From an uncultured Bacilli bacterium (lineage in GTDB: Bacteria > Bacillota_I > Bacilli_A > RF39 > UBA660): DNA of 64,000 nt. A program made the position numbers and the translations under genes. Shown here one piece after another: positions 18,325-28,268 of this stretch; within the stretch, counting starts at the first letter, position 1; every line of letters starts with the position of its first letter. The stretch covers positions 140,791 to 204,790 of the forward strand of contig CALVKC010000003.1 in assembly GCA_944332505.1 (NCBI GenBank), read 5' to 3'. The notes below the pieces were generated by a model that saw only the letters and a program-made list of their open reading frames with translations, made no database searches and was not told the DNA's origin.

Positions 18325-19206
18325 TTAACTAATTCTAATATCATCAGTTAATATACTATTTAAATCAGTGCCTAAAACTGATGTTATGTATTGGTCTTTG
18401 CATGGTGGTAAACCTGGATATGGATGAACATGGTTCACTAAAGCATTAACTATTTTTTTTAAAACCTCAACTAACACATCACCATATGGTAATTGATGTA
18501 ATTTAGACATTATTGAGTCTAATTCATCACTTTTAATCAAATCTTTATTATTAGTTAGATTAAATGATTCTGTATTCTTATGTGAAATTAAATTTATCTT
18601 ATCAGCAACTAAATTTATAACACTATCAGCTTCTTGTCCTTTACTATTTCCAATTCCTTTTTTATATTTTAATTGAATATACGCTGGATTTTGATTATTA
18701 AAAACTACTGAACCTAACAAACTAGCATTATTTGTTGTTGCTTTTTGCCTAATACCACATCTTATATCAACTTCATCATCCTTTAAAATAATATCTTCTG
18801 ATTTTCTACCAACTATTGCAACATCATTAATATTTGGAAATGAACCAACAGTGGCATCATAATTCGAAATTCTTTCAAGTGGTTCAATCGCACCCTCTTG
18901 TAATAACGAAACCGAACTACCTCTACCATAGTCATATTTATCTTGATATTGATATTGTGGTTGTGAAATAATTGGTCCAATATAATATCTTTCACCATCG
19001 TTATTATTTAACTTAGGTGTAAATATCAATACACATTCACCTATTTTAGGAACAGTTTGAAAAGTCTTTGGTAATAATGGAAACGAATAAGGAATATCGT
19101 TTATATTTTTATTGCCATCTTGTGAAGTTCTAGCTTTAATACGTAAGCCATCAGCATCATCCATAACCGATTCAACTTGTGCTTTTTTTATTAATATATC
19201 TCCCAT
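18325..19206 (-). CDS. gp5-like baseplate hub/spike OB-fold protein
   Basis: A 293-residue protein. The N-terminal ~85 residues fit the OB-fold of T4 gp5/VgrG spikes: a short ILIKKAQVES strand, then PLLPKTFQTVPKIGECVLIF and a YYIGPIIS strand. A central linker follows, then a region with NHVHPYPGLPP near residue 262, a motif common near the end of phage gp5-like and PAAR-associated proteins. No lysozyme domain is present, unlike T4 gp5. Neighbours are other baseplate candidates. Confidence 0.72.
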   Translation of the reverse strand: MGDILIKKAQVESVMDDADGLRIKARTSQDGNKNINDIPYSFPLLPKTFQTVPKIGECVLIFTPKLNNNDGERYYIGPIISQPQYQYQDKYDYGRGSSVSLLQEGAIEPLERISNYDATVGSFPNINDVAIVGRKSEDIILKDDEVDIRCGIRQKATTNNASLLGSVVFNNQNPAYIQLKYKKGIGNSKGQEADSVINLVADKINLISHKNTESFNLTNNKDLIKSDELDSIMSKLHQLPYGDVLVEVLKKIVNALVNHVHPYPGLPPCKDQYITSVLGTDLNSILTDDIRIS

Positions 19207-19208
19207 TA

Positions 19209-19385
19209 TTATAACTTACCTTTAGTTCTATTATTCAAAATATTTTTTAATTCTATGTATTTTTTATCTAAAAACTCTAATCTCTCTAATGATTGTTTTA
19301 CTTTAATTTTTAGTGATTCATATTCATTTTCTAATTCAACTAGTAAAACATTCAATTCTGAATTTGATAATTTATTATAATCCAT
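19209..19385 (-). CDS. Short coiled-coil protein
   Basis: Start chosen at the ATG giving MDYNKLSNSELN (58 residues). A longer version beginning 90 nt upstream would overlap the previous gene and lacks protein-like character. The chosen product is almost entirely one amphipathic helix (ENEYESLKIKVKQSLERLEF). It sits 2 bp upstream of the spike gene and is probably translated with it. Function unknown; likely a small tail or chaperone-like protein. Confidence 0.55.
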   Translation of the reverse strand: MDYNKLSNSELNVLLVELENEYESLKIKVKQSLERLEFLDKKYIELKNILNNRTKGKL

Positions 19386-19398
19386 AAATATATAAATT

Positions 19399-19797
19399 TT
19401 ATTGTAGTAAAGCATTACCAGTCGCAAAATTAATGTTAGGTCCCACACAAGTAACTGGTCCGCCAGCATTACCACCCGTAGCCATTACATTAATAGCTCC
19501 TGGCGCAATAGCAACTTGTATGTTAGCATCTTCTTTTAACGCTCTATACACTTCACAAATTATTGATGACACTAACTGATTCATTAAATTAGGATTACCA
19601 TCAGGTAAATCATCAGTAGGTATACCTTTTTTTGATATTTCTTGTATAACATTACCAGTAGATAATATACACGACAAACCAGGTCTTCTAACTAACCCAC
19701 AAATCAATATAATTCCAGATATAATATTAGCTGGTTTACGTAAACTACTACTAAATGCTGTTTTTAATGAACTAAGTATATTTTCTATTCCTATCAT
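19399..19797 (-). CDS. Small protein of baseplate operon, unknown function
   Basis: A 132-residue protein with a hydrophobic segment (~24-36, ANIISGIILICGLV) followed by a Gly/Ala-rich C-terminal part (GAINVMATGGNAGGPVTCVG). The pattern could be a membrane-active or packed structural protein. Located between the large 802-residue structural gene and the spike gene, and co-directional with both. Confidence 0.55.
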   Translation of the reverse strand: MIGIENILSSLKTAFSSSLRKPANIISGIILICGLVRRPGLSCILSTGNVIQEISKKGIPTDDLPDGNPNLMNQLVSSIICEVYRALKEDANIQVAIAPGAINVMATGGNAGGPVTCVGPNINFATGNALLQ

Positions 19798-19810
19798 TTT
19801 TTATTTTTTT

Positions 19811-22219
19811 TTAACATTCTGATGTTATTGGTTTATCTATTTCATCAATGTCAGCATAATCAACATAATCCAAACTACTGCTTAAATTATCTCGTTTAGG
19901 TAATCTAATATTACATGCTTTTAATAACCCTACCATAAGTCTAGTATAATAATCTATCTGCTCTAAAACAAGCATGCTAGACAATTTTTCAATTAATTCT
20001 GAAACAATATCCATTGCCCAATTTAATAACTCTTGTAATATTAAATCTCTAATTTCAATAACTATTGATGTAATTAATCCAGATAATGAATTTATAAAAT
20101 CCTCTAATGATAAATTTTCATCATGTCCACCCATCAATTGTTTATTAACTTCAAATAGTAATATAATTTTTGGTGTAATTAATGAATCTACAATTATAAA
20201 TACAACGCTTTTTATTAATTCTTGTATTAATGTCAATTTTACATTATATCTATCTTCTGGCAACACCTCATCAGTTATTTTAGCCGTTGCTGTAGTTATT
20301 GCTCTAGTTATGACATATTTATTTTCTTCAAGAGTCGCATTATCATCAAATTCACTTAAAATTGAATAAGCATCATCTAAAGATATTTTAACTGTCTCAT
20401 TAACTGACGTTTCAAAATTATATCCTTGTGCTCTCTTCAGTTCAGCTTCTTCTAACATACTATCAAACTTATCATTTGAGAATGTATAGAAACAATCACT
20501 CGCTTCAAATGCTGTTGATTCAACAATATTTTTCACAATTTCAGCAATTCTCATTTGGTATGCTGTTTCAGTTTTATTTATTGATACATTAGCGCCAATC
20601 GAACCATACATCGATATATTCGTTGCCATTTCTATTAATTGACTAGCCACTACTGCTGGGTCAAACAATTGCATTCCCATAACATAATTATAGTTGAAAT
20701 CATATACTGTTAAACCAGGATAACACTCAATTAAATTAATCTTACTGTTATCACCAATTAATGAATATCCCCCACCATCCCATTTAACAATAACTTGACT
20801 TTGACCATCACTTAATGTATAAACAGTTTCTTTCAATTCTTTATTATCATCTCTATATAAATAATTTACTGTATATTTTCCATTTTTATCTGGTTCACCT
20901 TTTGAATTAAATAATAACCTTTTAAAATTCAAGGGAGATTCCCCATTAATAATTGATGGTGTGTGAATTAATGGTGACGGTAATATCGTAAACCTAATAT
21001 ATGATTCTTTAGCTGTATAATAAAATAATTCACCATTAACCATTGCATTATTTAATTCTTTTATGCCCAACGGCTCAATATTACATATTGCAAAGTCTTT
21101 TGCATAATCTCTAGCTACACGTTTATCTTCTGGTAATATAAAATTAAAATATGTACCACTATTAACATACCAATTAGCACTTTTATAATAAGATGTTACT
21201 GGAACAAATGAAAAATTAAATATTTTAGGGGAATTGATATCGGTCACAATATCATTAACTGAATTATCTTGATTTACATCAGTTTTATATTCAGTTAATT
21301 TATTAGTAGTTTTCATATTAATACACAATGAGAAATTTTTAAAGCCAACCTTTTCTTGAGTAATAACACTACCTGGAGAAAATGGCGTTGGTATGGTATC
21401 ACTGTTATCATGTTCACCATTAAAACAATCTAAAACACTAGTACCACTAATACTAAAAGGCCGTTTAGTAATAATACCACTACCTAAATCATAATCCTTT
21501 TTATAATTAGACAAATCATATACATCAATATCAGTAGAATTACTAAAATTAGCTTTATTAATGACAAACCACAAAAAAGCATTAAAATCTTTAGCTCTAG
21601 CTAACTCATATACATTATCTATTTCAGAATATTTTACAATATCGTTAGTTGTAGGGGTTACTGATGGGTTTATATTAGTATCATCATTAGCCAATTTATC
21701 AATTGCTAACACTGCATCATAATATGAGTAATATTTAGTATCGTCTAACCCATTAATTTTATAATAAGTTTTAGTGCCAAAATATTTCATTTGTCCAACT
21801 TCACTCATAGGAGAATTGGATAACATATTTGTATAGTCAATATTTTTAACATTAAAAATAAAACCTCTATTTTTATTAGGTTCACCACTATTAATATCTT
21901 GTCTTACCCAATCTGGTATTCTAGGGTCATTATTACAATCTATCGTTTGCTTAAGATTAGACAATAAGATGCCCTTAACACCCAATTCTATCGTTGGCAA
22001 TGAGGCAGTTAATAAATTAACAAGCCAATCAATCATTTCTGAATCACTAACTTTTTTGCTAATGATACTTAATAAAAAATCAAATGGATTGACTGACACA
22101 CCTAAATTTATATCATCTGCAATATTACCAAGATTAAGAGTTGGGTATTTCTCAATTAATGTTAAAATTGTATCAATATATGCCAACACCTCAACTTTAT
22201 CGGCACTTAATTTAGACAT
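19811..22219 (-). CDS. Large putative baseplate structural protein
   Basis: An 802-residue soluble protein with helical ends and a beta-rich middle (~120-540). It has a WVRQDINSGEPNKNRGF motif (~103-120) and long helices near residues 600-760. No catalytic motif seen. Position with the gp5-like protein, a coiled-coil partner 3 bp upstream and a late sigma factor suggests a baseplate wedge or hub component; family not recognised. Confidence 0.6.
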   Translation of the reverse strand: MSKLSADKVEVLAYIDTILTLIEKYPTLNLGNIADDINLGVSVNPFDFLLSIISKKVSDSEMIDWLVNLLTASLPTIELGVKGILLSNLKQTIDCNNDPRIPDWVRQDINSGEPNKNRGFIFNVKNIDYTNMLSNSPMSEVGQMKYFGTKTYYKINGLDDTKYYSYYDAVLAIDKLANDDTNINPSVTPTTNDIVKYSEIDNVYELARAKDFNAFLWFVINKANFSNSTDIDVYDLSNYKKDYDLGSGIITKRPFSISGTSVLDCFNGEHDNSDTIPTPFSPGSVITQEKVGFKNFSLCINMKTTNKLTEYKTDVNQDNSVNDIVTDINSPKIFNFSFVPVTSYYKSANWYVNSGTYFNFILPEDKRVARDYAKDFAICNIEPLGIKELNNAMVNGELFYYTAKESYIRFTILPSPLIHTPSIINGESPLNFKRLLFNSKGEPDKNGKYTVNYLYRDDNKELKETVYTLSDGQSQVIVKWDGGGYSLIGDNSKINLIECYPGLTVYDFNYNYVMGMQLFDPAVVASQLIEMATNISMYGSIGANVSINKTETAYQMRIAEIVKNIVESTAFEASDCFYTFSNDKFDSMLEEAELKRAQGYNFETSVNETVKISLDDAYSILSEFDDNATLEENKYVITRAITTATAKITDEVLPEDRYNVKLTLIQELIKSVVFIIVDSLITPKIILLFEVNKQLMGGHDENLSLEDFINSLSGLITSIVIEIRDLILQELLNWAMDIVSELIEKLSSMLVLEQIDYYTRLMVGLLKACNIRLPKRDNLSSSLDYVDYADIDEIDKPITSEC

Positions 22220-22222
22220 AAA

Positions 22223-22615
22223 CTATTTTTTATTTAACTCAATTATTTCTTTATTATTACTTTCTTTATTAACTATTTCACGTATTTTAGAAAAATCAAA
22301 CGACATACCTTTCATAGCTGAAGTATCATTCAAAGTATCATTAACGCTACCATTATGTTTGTATATTTCAGTTAATAATTTAGCTATTTCTATTTTTTTA
22401 GAAATAGCTTTATCTTTCATTGACAAATAATCATTAATGGCTTTAGCATACTTACTTTTAGCATCCATTATTTCATCTTGTAATTTGGTTGAATTTGCCA
22501 ATTTATTAATTTCATTTTGTGATTGTATAATCTGTTCATCTGCTAATCTATAAGTTTCTTGTAGCAAATCCCTTATATTATCAATATCATTTATTTTAAT
22601 TTTAAATTTAGCCAT
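22223..22615 (-). CDS. Coiled-coil protein of baseplate operon
   Basis: A 130-residue, mostly helical, charged protein (ADEQIIQSQNEINKLAN, then LQDEIMDAKSKYAKAINDY). It ends 3 bp before the 802-residue gene. It may be a chaperone or small tail component; no family recognised. Confidence 0.6.
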   Translation of the reverse strand: MAKFKIKINDIDNIRDLLQETYRLADEQIIQSQNEINKLANSTKLQDEIMDAKSKYAKAINDYLSMKDKAISKKIEIAKLLTEIYKHNGSVNDTLNDTSAMKGMSFDFSKIREIVNKESNNKEIIELNKK

Positions 22616-22624
22616 ATTTAGTTT

Positions 22625-23362
22625 TTAACTATAAATATCATCTATCATTTTTTTACGTAAATCTTTATAAATAACTTTATATTTTTTCATACCATCACGG
22701 ATTTCTTTTGTTGATAGTAAAGTGGTTTCTTTCAAAAACAATAATATTGAACTCTTATTAAATTTATTACTACCCATTCTAGCAAATAAATCTTCCCAAT
22801 TCTCTAATAAATTAATTAGAGCGTTACCTACTTTTAATTCATTTTCATTCAATTTATATTTTTCACTATCACAAACCATTTGCTTTATGTTATCTACTGT
22901 TGATGTGATTAATTCACCTAACATTTGTATTTTATTGGAATATTGATTATAAGAATATTTAATATTGTCATTAATATCACTTTTAATCACATCATAACGT
23001 TCTTTACGCTTCAAGTTTTTATTATATTGGTTTATTTTACATATTAAATAATTCTTACATATTGTGCCACAATACGAATATGCTTTAAAACCAGATTCAG
23101 CATCAAAATGCTCTATTTTAGATAATAAAAAAGAAATTGTATCATCAAATGTTTCTTGAAATGTTTCATCTGGTGAATACAGATTATATCTTCTAATTAT
23201 TGATTCAATCATTTTAGTTAATGCAGGTAATAAAATATCGTTAAATATTCTATTTTTTTCATTCACATCATTTGTCATTAAATAATCAACAAAAGCTTCT
23301 TCTTCAGTTTCATAAAAATACCCTTTTCTATTACTTTTTGCTTTTCTACCTCTTTTCGCCAT
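22625..23362 (-). CDS. gp55-like late-transcription sigma factor
   Basis: A 245-residue protein. After a basic N-terminus (MAKRGRKAKSNRKGYF), residues ~45-120 match sigma-70 region 2: helices with LTKMIESIIRRYNLY, a region-2.2-like stretch, HFDAESGFKAYSYCGTICKN (compare the AYSYF/W signature of region 2.4) and a basic tail. No region 4 comparable to housekeeping sigma is obvious, as in T4 gp55. Expected role: directs host RNA polymerase to phage late promoters. First gene of the baseplate operon. Confidence 0.75.
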   Translation of the reverse strand: MAKRGRKAKSNRKGYFYETEEEAFVDYLMTNDVNEKNRIFNDILLPALTKMIESIIRRYNLYSPDETFQETFDDTISFLLSKIEHFDAESGFKAYSYCGTICKNYLICKINQYNKNLKRKERYDVIKSDINDNIKYSYNQYSNKIQMLGELITSTVDNIKQMVCDSEKYKLNENELKVGNALINLLENWEDLFARMGSNKFNKSSILLFLKETTLLSTKEIRDGMKKYKVIYKDLRKKMIDDIYS

Positions 23363-23376
23363 CGTTCAATATATGA

Positions 23377-23475
23377 TTTATTGTCACATATCTGAATGAT
23401 TCTGTAAAATTTTATTTATTACACTTGCATCACATTTCAATTAAGAAATCTCCGTGTCATTATTAGATATGTGAA
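23377..23475. other. Intergenic region with 10-bp inverted repeat
   Basis: TCACATATCT at 23379-23388 is the exact complement of AGATATGTGA near 23465-23474, enclosing ~76 nt that contain no ORF. The right arm abuts a terminator hairpin. It could be a small structured RNA or chance in AT-rich DNA. Confidence 0.3.
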
Positions 23476-23500
23476 AAAGGAGATTTTACTCTCCTTTTTC
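23473..23500 (-). terminator. Intrinsic terminator overlapping stop codon
   Basis: Stem GAAAAAGGAGA/TCTCCTTTTTC. The left half of the transcript stem encodes the last residues (EKGE) and stop of the glycosyltransferase gene. Terminates the minus-strand glycosyltransferase operon. Confidence 0.85.
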
Positions 23501-24295
23501 ATTATTAGTATCAGTATAAATTATATTTCTATCTTCTTTAAAAGTACATTCTTGTTTTGCTAAATCATACCACCATTTACTTTCATCAACTGAAATAGTT
23601 TTCTTATATTCTTCATATAATGAACCATCCCTATTAACATAATGTCGATACCCTAGTTTTGGTATAACATATAATTTTTTATTATTACTTGTTAATCTAA
23701 GCATAAATTCATACCAAAAAGTCAATTTAATTGATGGTTTTAAGCCACCGAAATTAACCCAATCTTTCAAATTAAAAACACTACCAGTCAAATAAAAATC
23801 AAAAAACTGTTGTAAACTTTCATTGTCAATATATCCAATTTCATTTGAAAATGATGATGCCCAAGGTGCTTCATTACCATATGATACAAATGTATTTTTA
23901 TTAAAATCAACTAATTCAGTAAGTGGTAAAAAAACACTAACATCAGTTTTATATTCTAATTCTTTATATACGTTATCAAACCAATTAGGAGTATATTCGT
24001 CATCATACTCTAAAATTGTAAACCATTCATAATCAACAACATTAACAACATTATTAACTAATGTACAAAAATCACTTTTGTTATCGTCATTATTAAATAT
24101 GGTTGTTATAGATTTACTTTTTGAATATTTTTTAGCAATACTATTAAGTTCATTTTTAAACTTATCAGCAATATCTTTAGTAGTTGATATTGTCACATCA
24201 ATATTATCTGGTACACTATTAATTGCTTTTAAAAGTAATTCTTCCACCTTTTTATTATATTCATGAAGTGGTATTATAACTAATATATTTTTCAT
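23486..24295 (-). CDS. Glycosyltransferase, GT-A/family 2-like
   Basis: A 269-residue cytoplasmic protein. It starts with the Rossmann-like strand NILVIIPLHEYN, and near residue 95 has WFTILEYDDEYTPNWF, the expected DxD-type nucleotide-sugar/metal site. The C-terminal part (GSVFNLKDWVNFGGLKPS) matches the acceptor half of GT2 enzymes. It is immediately downstream of a GT4-like gene, so the pair may act in sequence. Substrate unknown; could decorate phage DNA, virion or host surface. Confidence 0.75.
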   Translation of the reverse strand: MKNILVIIPLHEYNKKVEELLLKAINSVPDNIDVTISTTKDIADKFKNELNSIAKKYSKSKSITTIFNNDDNKSDFCTLVNNVVNVVDYEWFTILEYDDEYTPNWFDNVYKELEYKTDVSVFLPLTELVDFNKNTFVSYGNEAPWASSFSNEIGYIDNESLQQFFDFYLTGSVFNLKDWVNFGGLKPSIKLTFWYEFMLRLTSNNKKLYVIPKLGYRHYVNRDGSLYEEYKKTISVDESKWWYDLAKQECTFKEDRNIIYTDTNNEKGE

Positions 24296-25378
24296 TTATT
24301 TCTTTTCAGTTTTAATATAAGTTATTAATGATTTCATTTCTTCTTTTCGATTATTAAACACACCGTTGACATATTGTAACAATTCATCTTTAGTTTTTTC
24401 ATATGAATAGTTAGAATTAGCAGCTAAAGCCGATTCATTAATTTCAACTGGCACATTATCTGTAATCCAAGCACGAACAACACTAGCAATTATTTTATGC
24501 ATATCATTAAATGATTCGAACCATATACAACAATCACTTAATGACCCATCTTCATTAGTCATCCATTTTTGAATTAAATCAGGTACTTTTGATATCACCA
24601 CCGAACCACTTTTCATAGCTTCTAATGGCAAATAACCAAAGCTACTATCATCATCTACCCATATAGTAATTGCACTTTCTCTCAACATTTTAGCTAAATC
24701 ATCTCTAGAAAAACCTCTAACATCTCTAAATGAAACCCATTTATACATAGGATATTTCCAATAAAAAGGCTTCACAATTTTATTAATATCACTTTGATTT
24801 TTGGCAACAATATTAATAATCATTTTCTTAGGCTCACTAGTTTCACCAAATCTTTTATCTATGTATGGATTTATTGTTGTAGTTTTAACATATGGGAAAA
24901 TATCTTTTATCAGATTGGCGTTGACATCAGTATTAGTAATTGCTTCCATAATACCTAAATCACCCCATTGTGCAGAAATAGCCATCTGTTCAAGCACAAA
25001 ATTATAGTTTTGTAAAATCGCAATACGTTTACATGGTAATTTTTTTGTTTGAGCCATTATATTAGAAAATATCTCTGGAATAAATAAAATATCACTAGCG
25101 CTTACAGATACATCACCACCATTAATATCATAATGCGGTAATTGAGCAAATTCCTCACCTAGCCAATCTTTTACTCCAATAAATTCTTCATCCTCTTGAT
25201 ACAACATACTGACATTATAACCGTCATTCTTCAAAATTAACGCTAAATTATAAATATACGCTAAACTTCCATTAGGGTTTCCTTTAGTGTCTAACACAAA
25301 AAAGAATATATTTGATTCTTTTTTATCTATTTTTTCAATTTCACTTTCAATACGACTTATTACAACTGTATCTTCCAT
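24296..25378 (-). CDS. Glycosyltransferase, GT-B/family 4-like
   Basis: A 360-residue protein. The N-half begins with a Gly-rich Rossmann start (FVLDTKGNPNGSLAYIYNLA). The C-half has the GT4 nucleotide-sugar motif SFGYLPLEAMKSGSVVISK (~residues 247-265) with its key Glu. It is directly adjacent to the following GT2-like gene with no intergenic space, consistent with a common mRNA. Confidence 0.8.
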   Translation of the reverse strand: MEDTVVISRIESEIEKIDKKESNIFFFVLDTKGNPNGSLAYIYNLALILKNDGYNVSMLYQEDEEFIGVKDWLGEEFAQLPHYDINGGDVSVSASDILFIPEIFSNIMAQTKKLPCKRIAILQNYNFVLEQMAISAQWGDLGIMEAITNTDVNANLIKDIFPYVKTTTINPYIDKRFGETSEPKKMIINIVAKNQSDINKIVKPFYWKYPMYKWVSFRDVRGFSRDDLAKMLRESAITIWVDDDSSFGYLPLEAMKSGSVVISKVPDLIQKWMTNEDGSLSDCCIWFESFNDMHKIIASVVRAWITDNVPVEINESALAANSNYSYEKTKDELLQYVNGVFNNRKEEMKSLITYIKTEKK

Positions 25379-25401
25379 ATTTAAATCTATTCTTATTATT
25401 A

Positions 25402-25719
25402 TTAATCAATCTTTTTTAATAGACCTTCTGTTATCATTGTATTTAAAATAATTAAATCACCTAAAGTTGGATTATCTTTATCAATCTCAGTTAAATTTGC
25501 AATTAATGTTTTTATCAAATCATATTTCATTGTTTGTTTTGATGAAACATCACCACTTTTTACCTCTCTAACTTGTTTAGATGTCAATGTTAAATTTTTA
25601 TTCATTTCATCATAAACATAAATTTCCGTTAATTCAGAATCATTAGGTTTATCATCATAATCAAAACAAAATCTCATAATGTTGTTAATATCTAACACAT
25701 AATTATCGCTAATTTCCAT
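25402..25719 (-). CDS. Small protein, unknown function
   Basis: A 105-residue acidic protein with no recognised domain (pattern NNIMRFCFDYDDKPND, then a helical C-terminus). It overlaps the upstream gene by 11 nt, which suggests translational coupling. It lies inside the glycosyltransferase operon. Confidence 0.55.
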   Translation of the reverse strand: MEISDNYVLDINNIMRFCFDYDDKPNDSELTEIYVYDEMNKNLTLTSKQVREVKSGDVSSKQTMKYDLIKTLIANLTEIDKDNPTLGDLIILNTMITEGLLKKID

Positions 25720-26377
25720 GTTTAAAAATTTTTAATAAATTATTTTTTACTTTACGAAACATATTATCTTTTTTAATTAACTTTTCATTCACTTTGCTAA
25801 TAAATAGACTGTCATTCATTAATTCAAATAAATCATTATACACTATGTCAGCTTTAGAGCTATAACTATCATTACTGTCTGTTTTAATTAAAACACTAAC
25901 TTTATTTTTTGGTTTACTTTTAATAACATCTTTGTTAATGGTTATAACCACATCACATTCACTCCATATATCAGATGGCTTTTTCGGAAAAAAAATACGT
26001 CTAACTCTAGAACCTATTTTACTTAAAAAGTAATATGTTGATTGTATAGTTAAAGCTATTTCATGCAATGAAAAATGTGTAATTTCATACTTGTTACCAT
26101 CATCCAAATTATTCAATTTTATTTCCCAATCAGTAATTGCATTAACTAAATTTCTTTTCGATTGTTTTGCACAGCCAAAAATTTCATACGCATAATCAAC
26201 ATAAATAAAATTATCTTTATCTTTTTTGGATTTAAATTTTAAACTATCTATTAACTCAGTATAATTTAAATTACTAAATTCTTCATTTACATTATCATTG
26301 ACATCCCTTTTATAATATTTAATTATTTGACTATTAATGTCTCTAACAATGTTATTTAACTCTATGCCTATTTTCAT
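25709..26377 (-). CDS. HAD-like protein with altered first motif
   Basis: A 222-residue protein. The start MKIGIELNNIVRDINSQI matches the first strand of HAD/5'-nucleotidase-like enzymes (GIDLNGVxxD), but the nucleophile Asp position reads Glu (ELN). A motif-II/III-like SDIWSECDVVITIN (~142-155) follows. It could be a catalytically dead or altered HAD protein. Lies in the glycosyltransferase operon; function not known. Confidence 0.45.
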   Translation of the reverse strand: MKIGIELNNIVRDINSQIIKYYKRDVNDNVNEEFSNLNYTELIDSLKFKSKKDKDNFIYVDYAYEIFGCAKQSKRNLVNAITDWEIKLNNLDDGNKYEITHFSLHEIALTIQSTYYFLSKIGSRVRRIFFPKKPSDIWSECDVVITINKDVIKSKPKNKVSVLIKTDSNDSYSSKADIVYNDLFELMNDSLFISKVNEKLIKKDNMFRKVKNNLLKIFKHGN

Positions 26378-26426
26378 ATTTTTATTTTATTTAAAAAATA
26401 AATAAAAAAATTATTATGTCAATAGT

Positions 26427-27392
26427 TTAAATTAATTTATCTTCTAAAATATTCTTTTCTAAACATTTAACACATATTGGTTTACCATATGTATATTTAG
26501 TGATATCAGCATCATATTTGTTCATTTCACAATTACAAATGCTACAATATTCTTTACGTTCAAAATCAATAATATTATTACTAGATTTTTTTTCCATTTT
26601 AGTATCATATTTAAATTGCATACTATCAGAGAAAAATTTATCAATTAAATTTTTTCTATCATAATAATCAGCCGTATATGTAATAACATATTCATGTTCA
26701 TTTTTATCAAATTTAAAACATTTTAAATTATAAAAATTATATGAAATAAAATCATCTTCATTATAGGCTTTATGTGTAACAAATGATAATTGTTTAATGT
26801 TAGAGCATATTTCACTATGTTGAAATACATATTTTTTATTAGTATTGTTATAAATTTTTTCCAATTCATTTACAAAAGCTTTGGTTGTTACATCATATTT
26901 ATCACAATACGTACTAAAATGTAATGAAATATATATTTCATTATTAATATCAACATCAATTACGGTACAATAATGTTCAAGTTTAAATTTTGGTATATCA
27001 TTAGTAATAATAGATATTATATATCGTTCATTACCATATGAGTCAACTCTATTCAATTCATCTAATACATTTTCACAAATTATTTTATTATCTTGTGAAA
27101 ATTTATGATTTTTCTTTTTACTAGGATTAACTTTGATAGCATTACCATCACCAATATATTTATATTTCTTAGATTCATTAGATACTTTATAATCCATATA
27201 TCTAGTTTCTATAACTTGCTCTGTTATTTCACCATTAAGTAATGCCTTACCTAACTTTGTATCATTAATATTAGATACTATTTGTTTACTTTCAACATTA
27301 TTACTAGTATTTGAATCTAAAATAATATTATCACCACCTTTCATGCCAAATGGTAAAGCATAAAATATTCGTTTTAACCAATTAAAATTCAT
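26427..27392 (-). CDS. Conserved-type protein with C-terminal zinc finger
   Basis: A 321-residue protein. The start is taken at the ATG giving MNFNWLKRIFYALPFGMKG; a TTG 18 nt upstream is the only longer option. N-terminal amphipathic helix, then a soluble alpha/beta body. C-terminus has a CSICNCEMN...CVKC zinc-ribbon pattern (Cys pairs ~20 residues apart). Family not recognised. The start overlaps the end of the upstream small gene. Confidence 0.6.
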   Translation of the reverse strand: MNFNWLKRIFYALPFGMKGGDNIILDSNTSNNVESKQIVSNINDTKLGKALLNGEITEQVIETRYMDYKVSNESKKYKYIGDGNAIKVNPSKKKNHKFSQDNKIICENVLDELNRVDSYGNERYIISIITNDIPKFKLEHYCTVIDVDINNEIYISLHFSTYCDKYDVTTKAFVNELEKIYNNTNKKYVFQHSEICSNIKQLSFVTHKAYNEDDFISYNFYNLKCFKFDKNEHEYVITYTADYYDRKNLIDKFFSDSMQFKYDTKMEKKSSNNIIDFERKEYCSICNCEMNKYDADITKYTYGKPICVKCLEKNILEDKLI

Positions 27393-27588
27393 TAAGTAAT
27401 CGTTTTTCAATTTCTAATATTATATTATTATACAATTTGTAAATTTTCTTTTTTTTATCAACTATCTTTAAATCATTTTCATCAACTAATTGATGTAATG
27501 CGATACCATTATCGTATTTACTGTTTAATAATTCACAGCAATTTTTAACTTCTAACAATTTATTCAAATCTAAATCACTCAAATTCAT
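27382..27588 (-). CDS. Small helical protein, unknown function
   Basis: A 68-residue, mostly helical protein. Its ATG overlaps the stop of the upstream glycosyltransferase (ATGA arrangement), showing translational coupling. No domain recognised. Confidence 0.55.
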   Translation of the reverse strand: MNLSDLDLNKLLEVKNCCELLNSKYDNGIALHQLVDENDLKIVDKKKKIYKLYNNIILEIEKRLLNEF

Positions 27589-28268
27589 TTTTTATTTATT
27601 TTTATAGGGTAATATTTATGATATTTACTATTTATATAATCTCGATTTAAAGCCCAATTTTCATCTATTTCACCAATAGAATTATGGGCTATTCGGATAT
27701 TAGTAGTGACACCAATTTTAACACTGTTAGTTATAAAATTAGCTAAACAAAAATCCACATCATACATATGAAATCCTGTTAATGAACTATCAAAATTAAC
27801 TTTAATTTTATTTTTATTAATTGCAATAAACAACCCATCAACAACACAAACTTCTTCTAAATCATATGATAATAATTCTGAAAATGCAGTCAGCCATGAT
27901 TGTGTTGCACTTCTATGTATTACTTGCCCATATTTTTGATTGTATCTCCACCAAGCAGCTTCTTCATCGAACTCAGCAGAACCAGCAACACCTATGATAC
28001 CATAGTCATTATTTTCATTAAACAATCTAACAATCTCAGAACCCCAACCATATCGTAAAAACTCAATATCATCATGTATAAAAACTATAAAATTATCATT
28101 AATATCATTGATAATTTCATGATATATTTGGGATAAGCCAACACCATCTTTATTTGTAATAAAAACTAAATCATGTTCAATGCCACAAGTATTATTTACA
28201 TTATCGCAAAAATTCTTTTTTTCATCTTTAGTATGTTTAGAACAAACAACAATTGTAATTTTTTCCAT
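27585..28268 (-). CDS. Glycosyltransferase, GT2-like (Glyco_tranf_2_5 type)
   Basis: A 227-residue protein. First strand ITIVVCSKHT, a DxD-type site at FIVFIHDDIEFL (~84-95), VVDGLFIAINK and the acceptor-site FHMYDVDFCL (~167-176). This order fits the small GT-A family often found in Bacteroidota and their phages. First gene of the minus-strand operon with two further glycosyltransferases. Confidence 0.78.
   Translation of the reverse strand: MEKITIVVCSKHTKDEKKNFCDNVNNTCGIEHDLVFITNKDGVGLSQIYHEIINDINDNFIVFIHDDIEFLRYGWGSEIVRLFNENNDYGIIGVAGSAEFDEEAAWWRYNQKYGQVIHRSATQSWLTAFSELLSYDLEEVCVVDGLFIAINKNKIKVNFDSSLTGFHMYDVDFCLANFITNSVKIGVTTNIRIAHNSIGEIDENWALNRDYINSKYHKYYPIKINKK

Noticed and set aside
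19386..19475. Longer start of the coiled-coil gene
   Set aside because: The added 30 residues lie in another frame of the preceding gene's end and look unlike protein; the ATG at 19385 gives a clean coiled coil.
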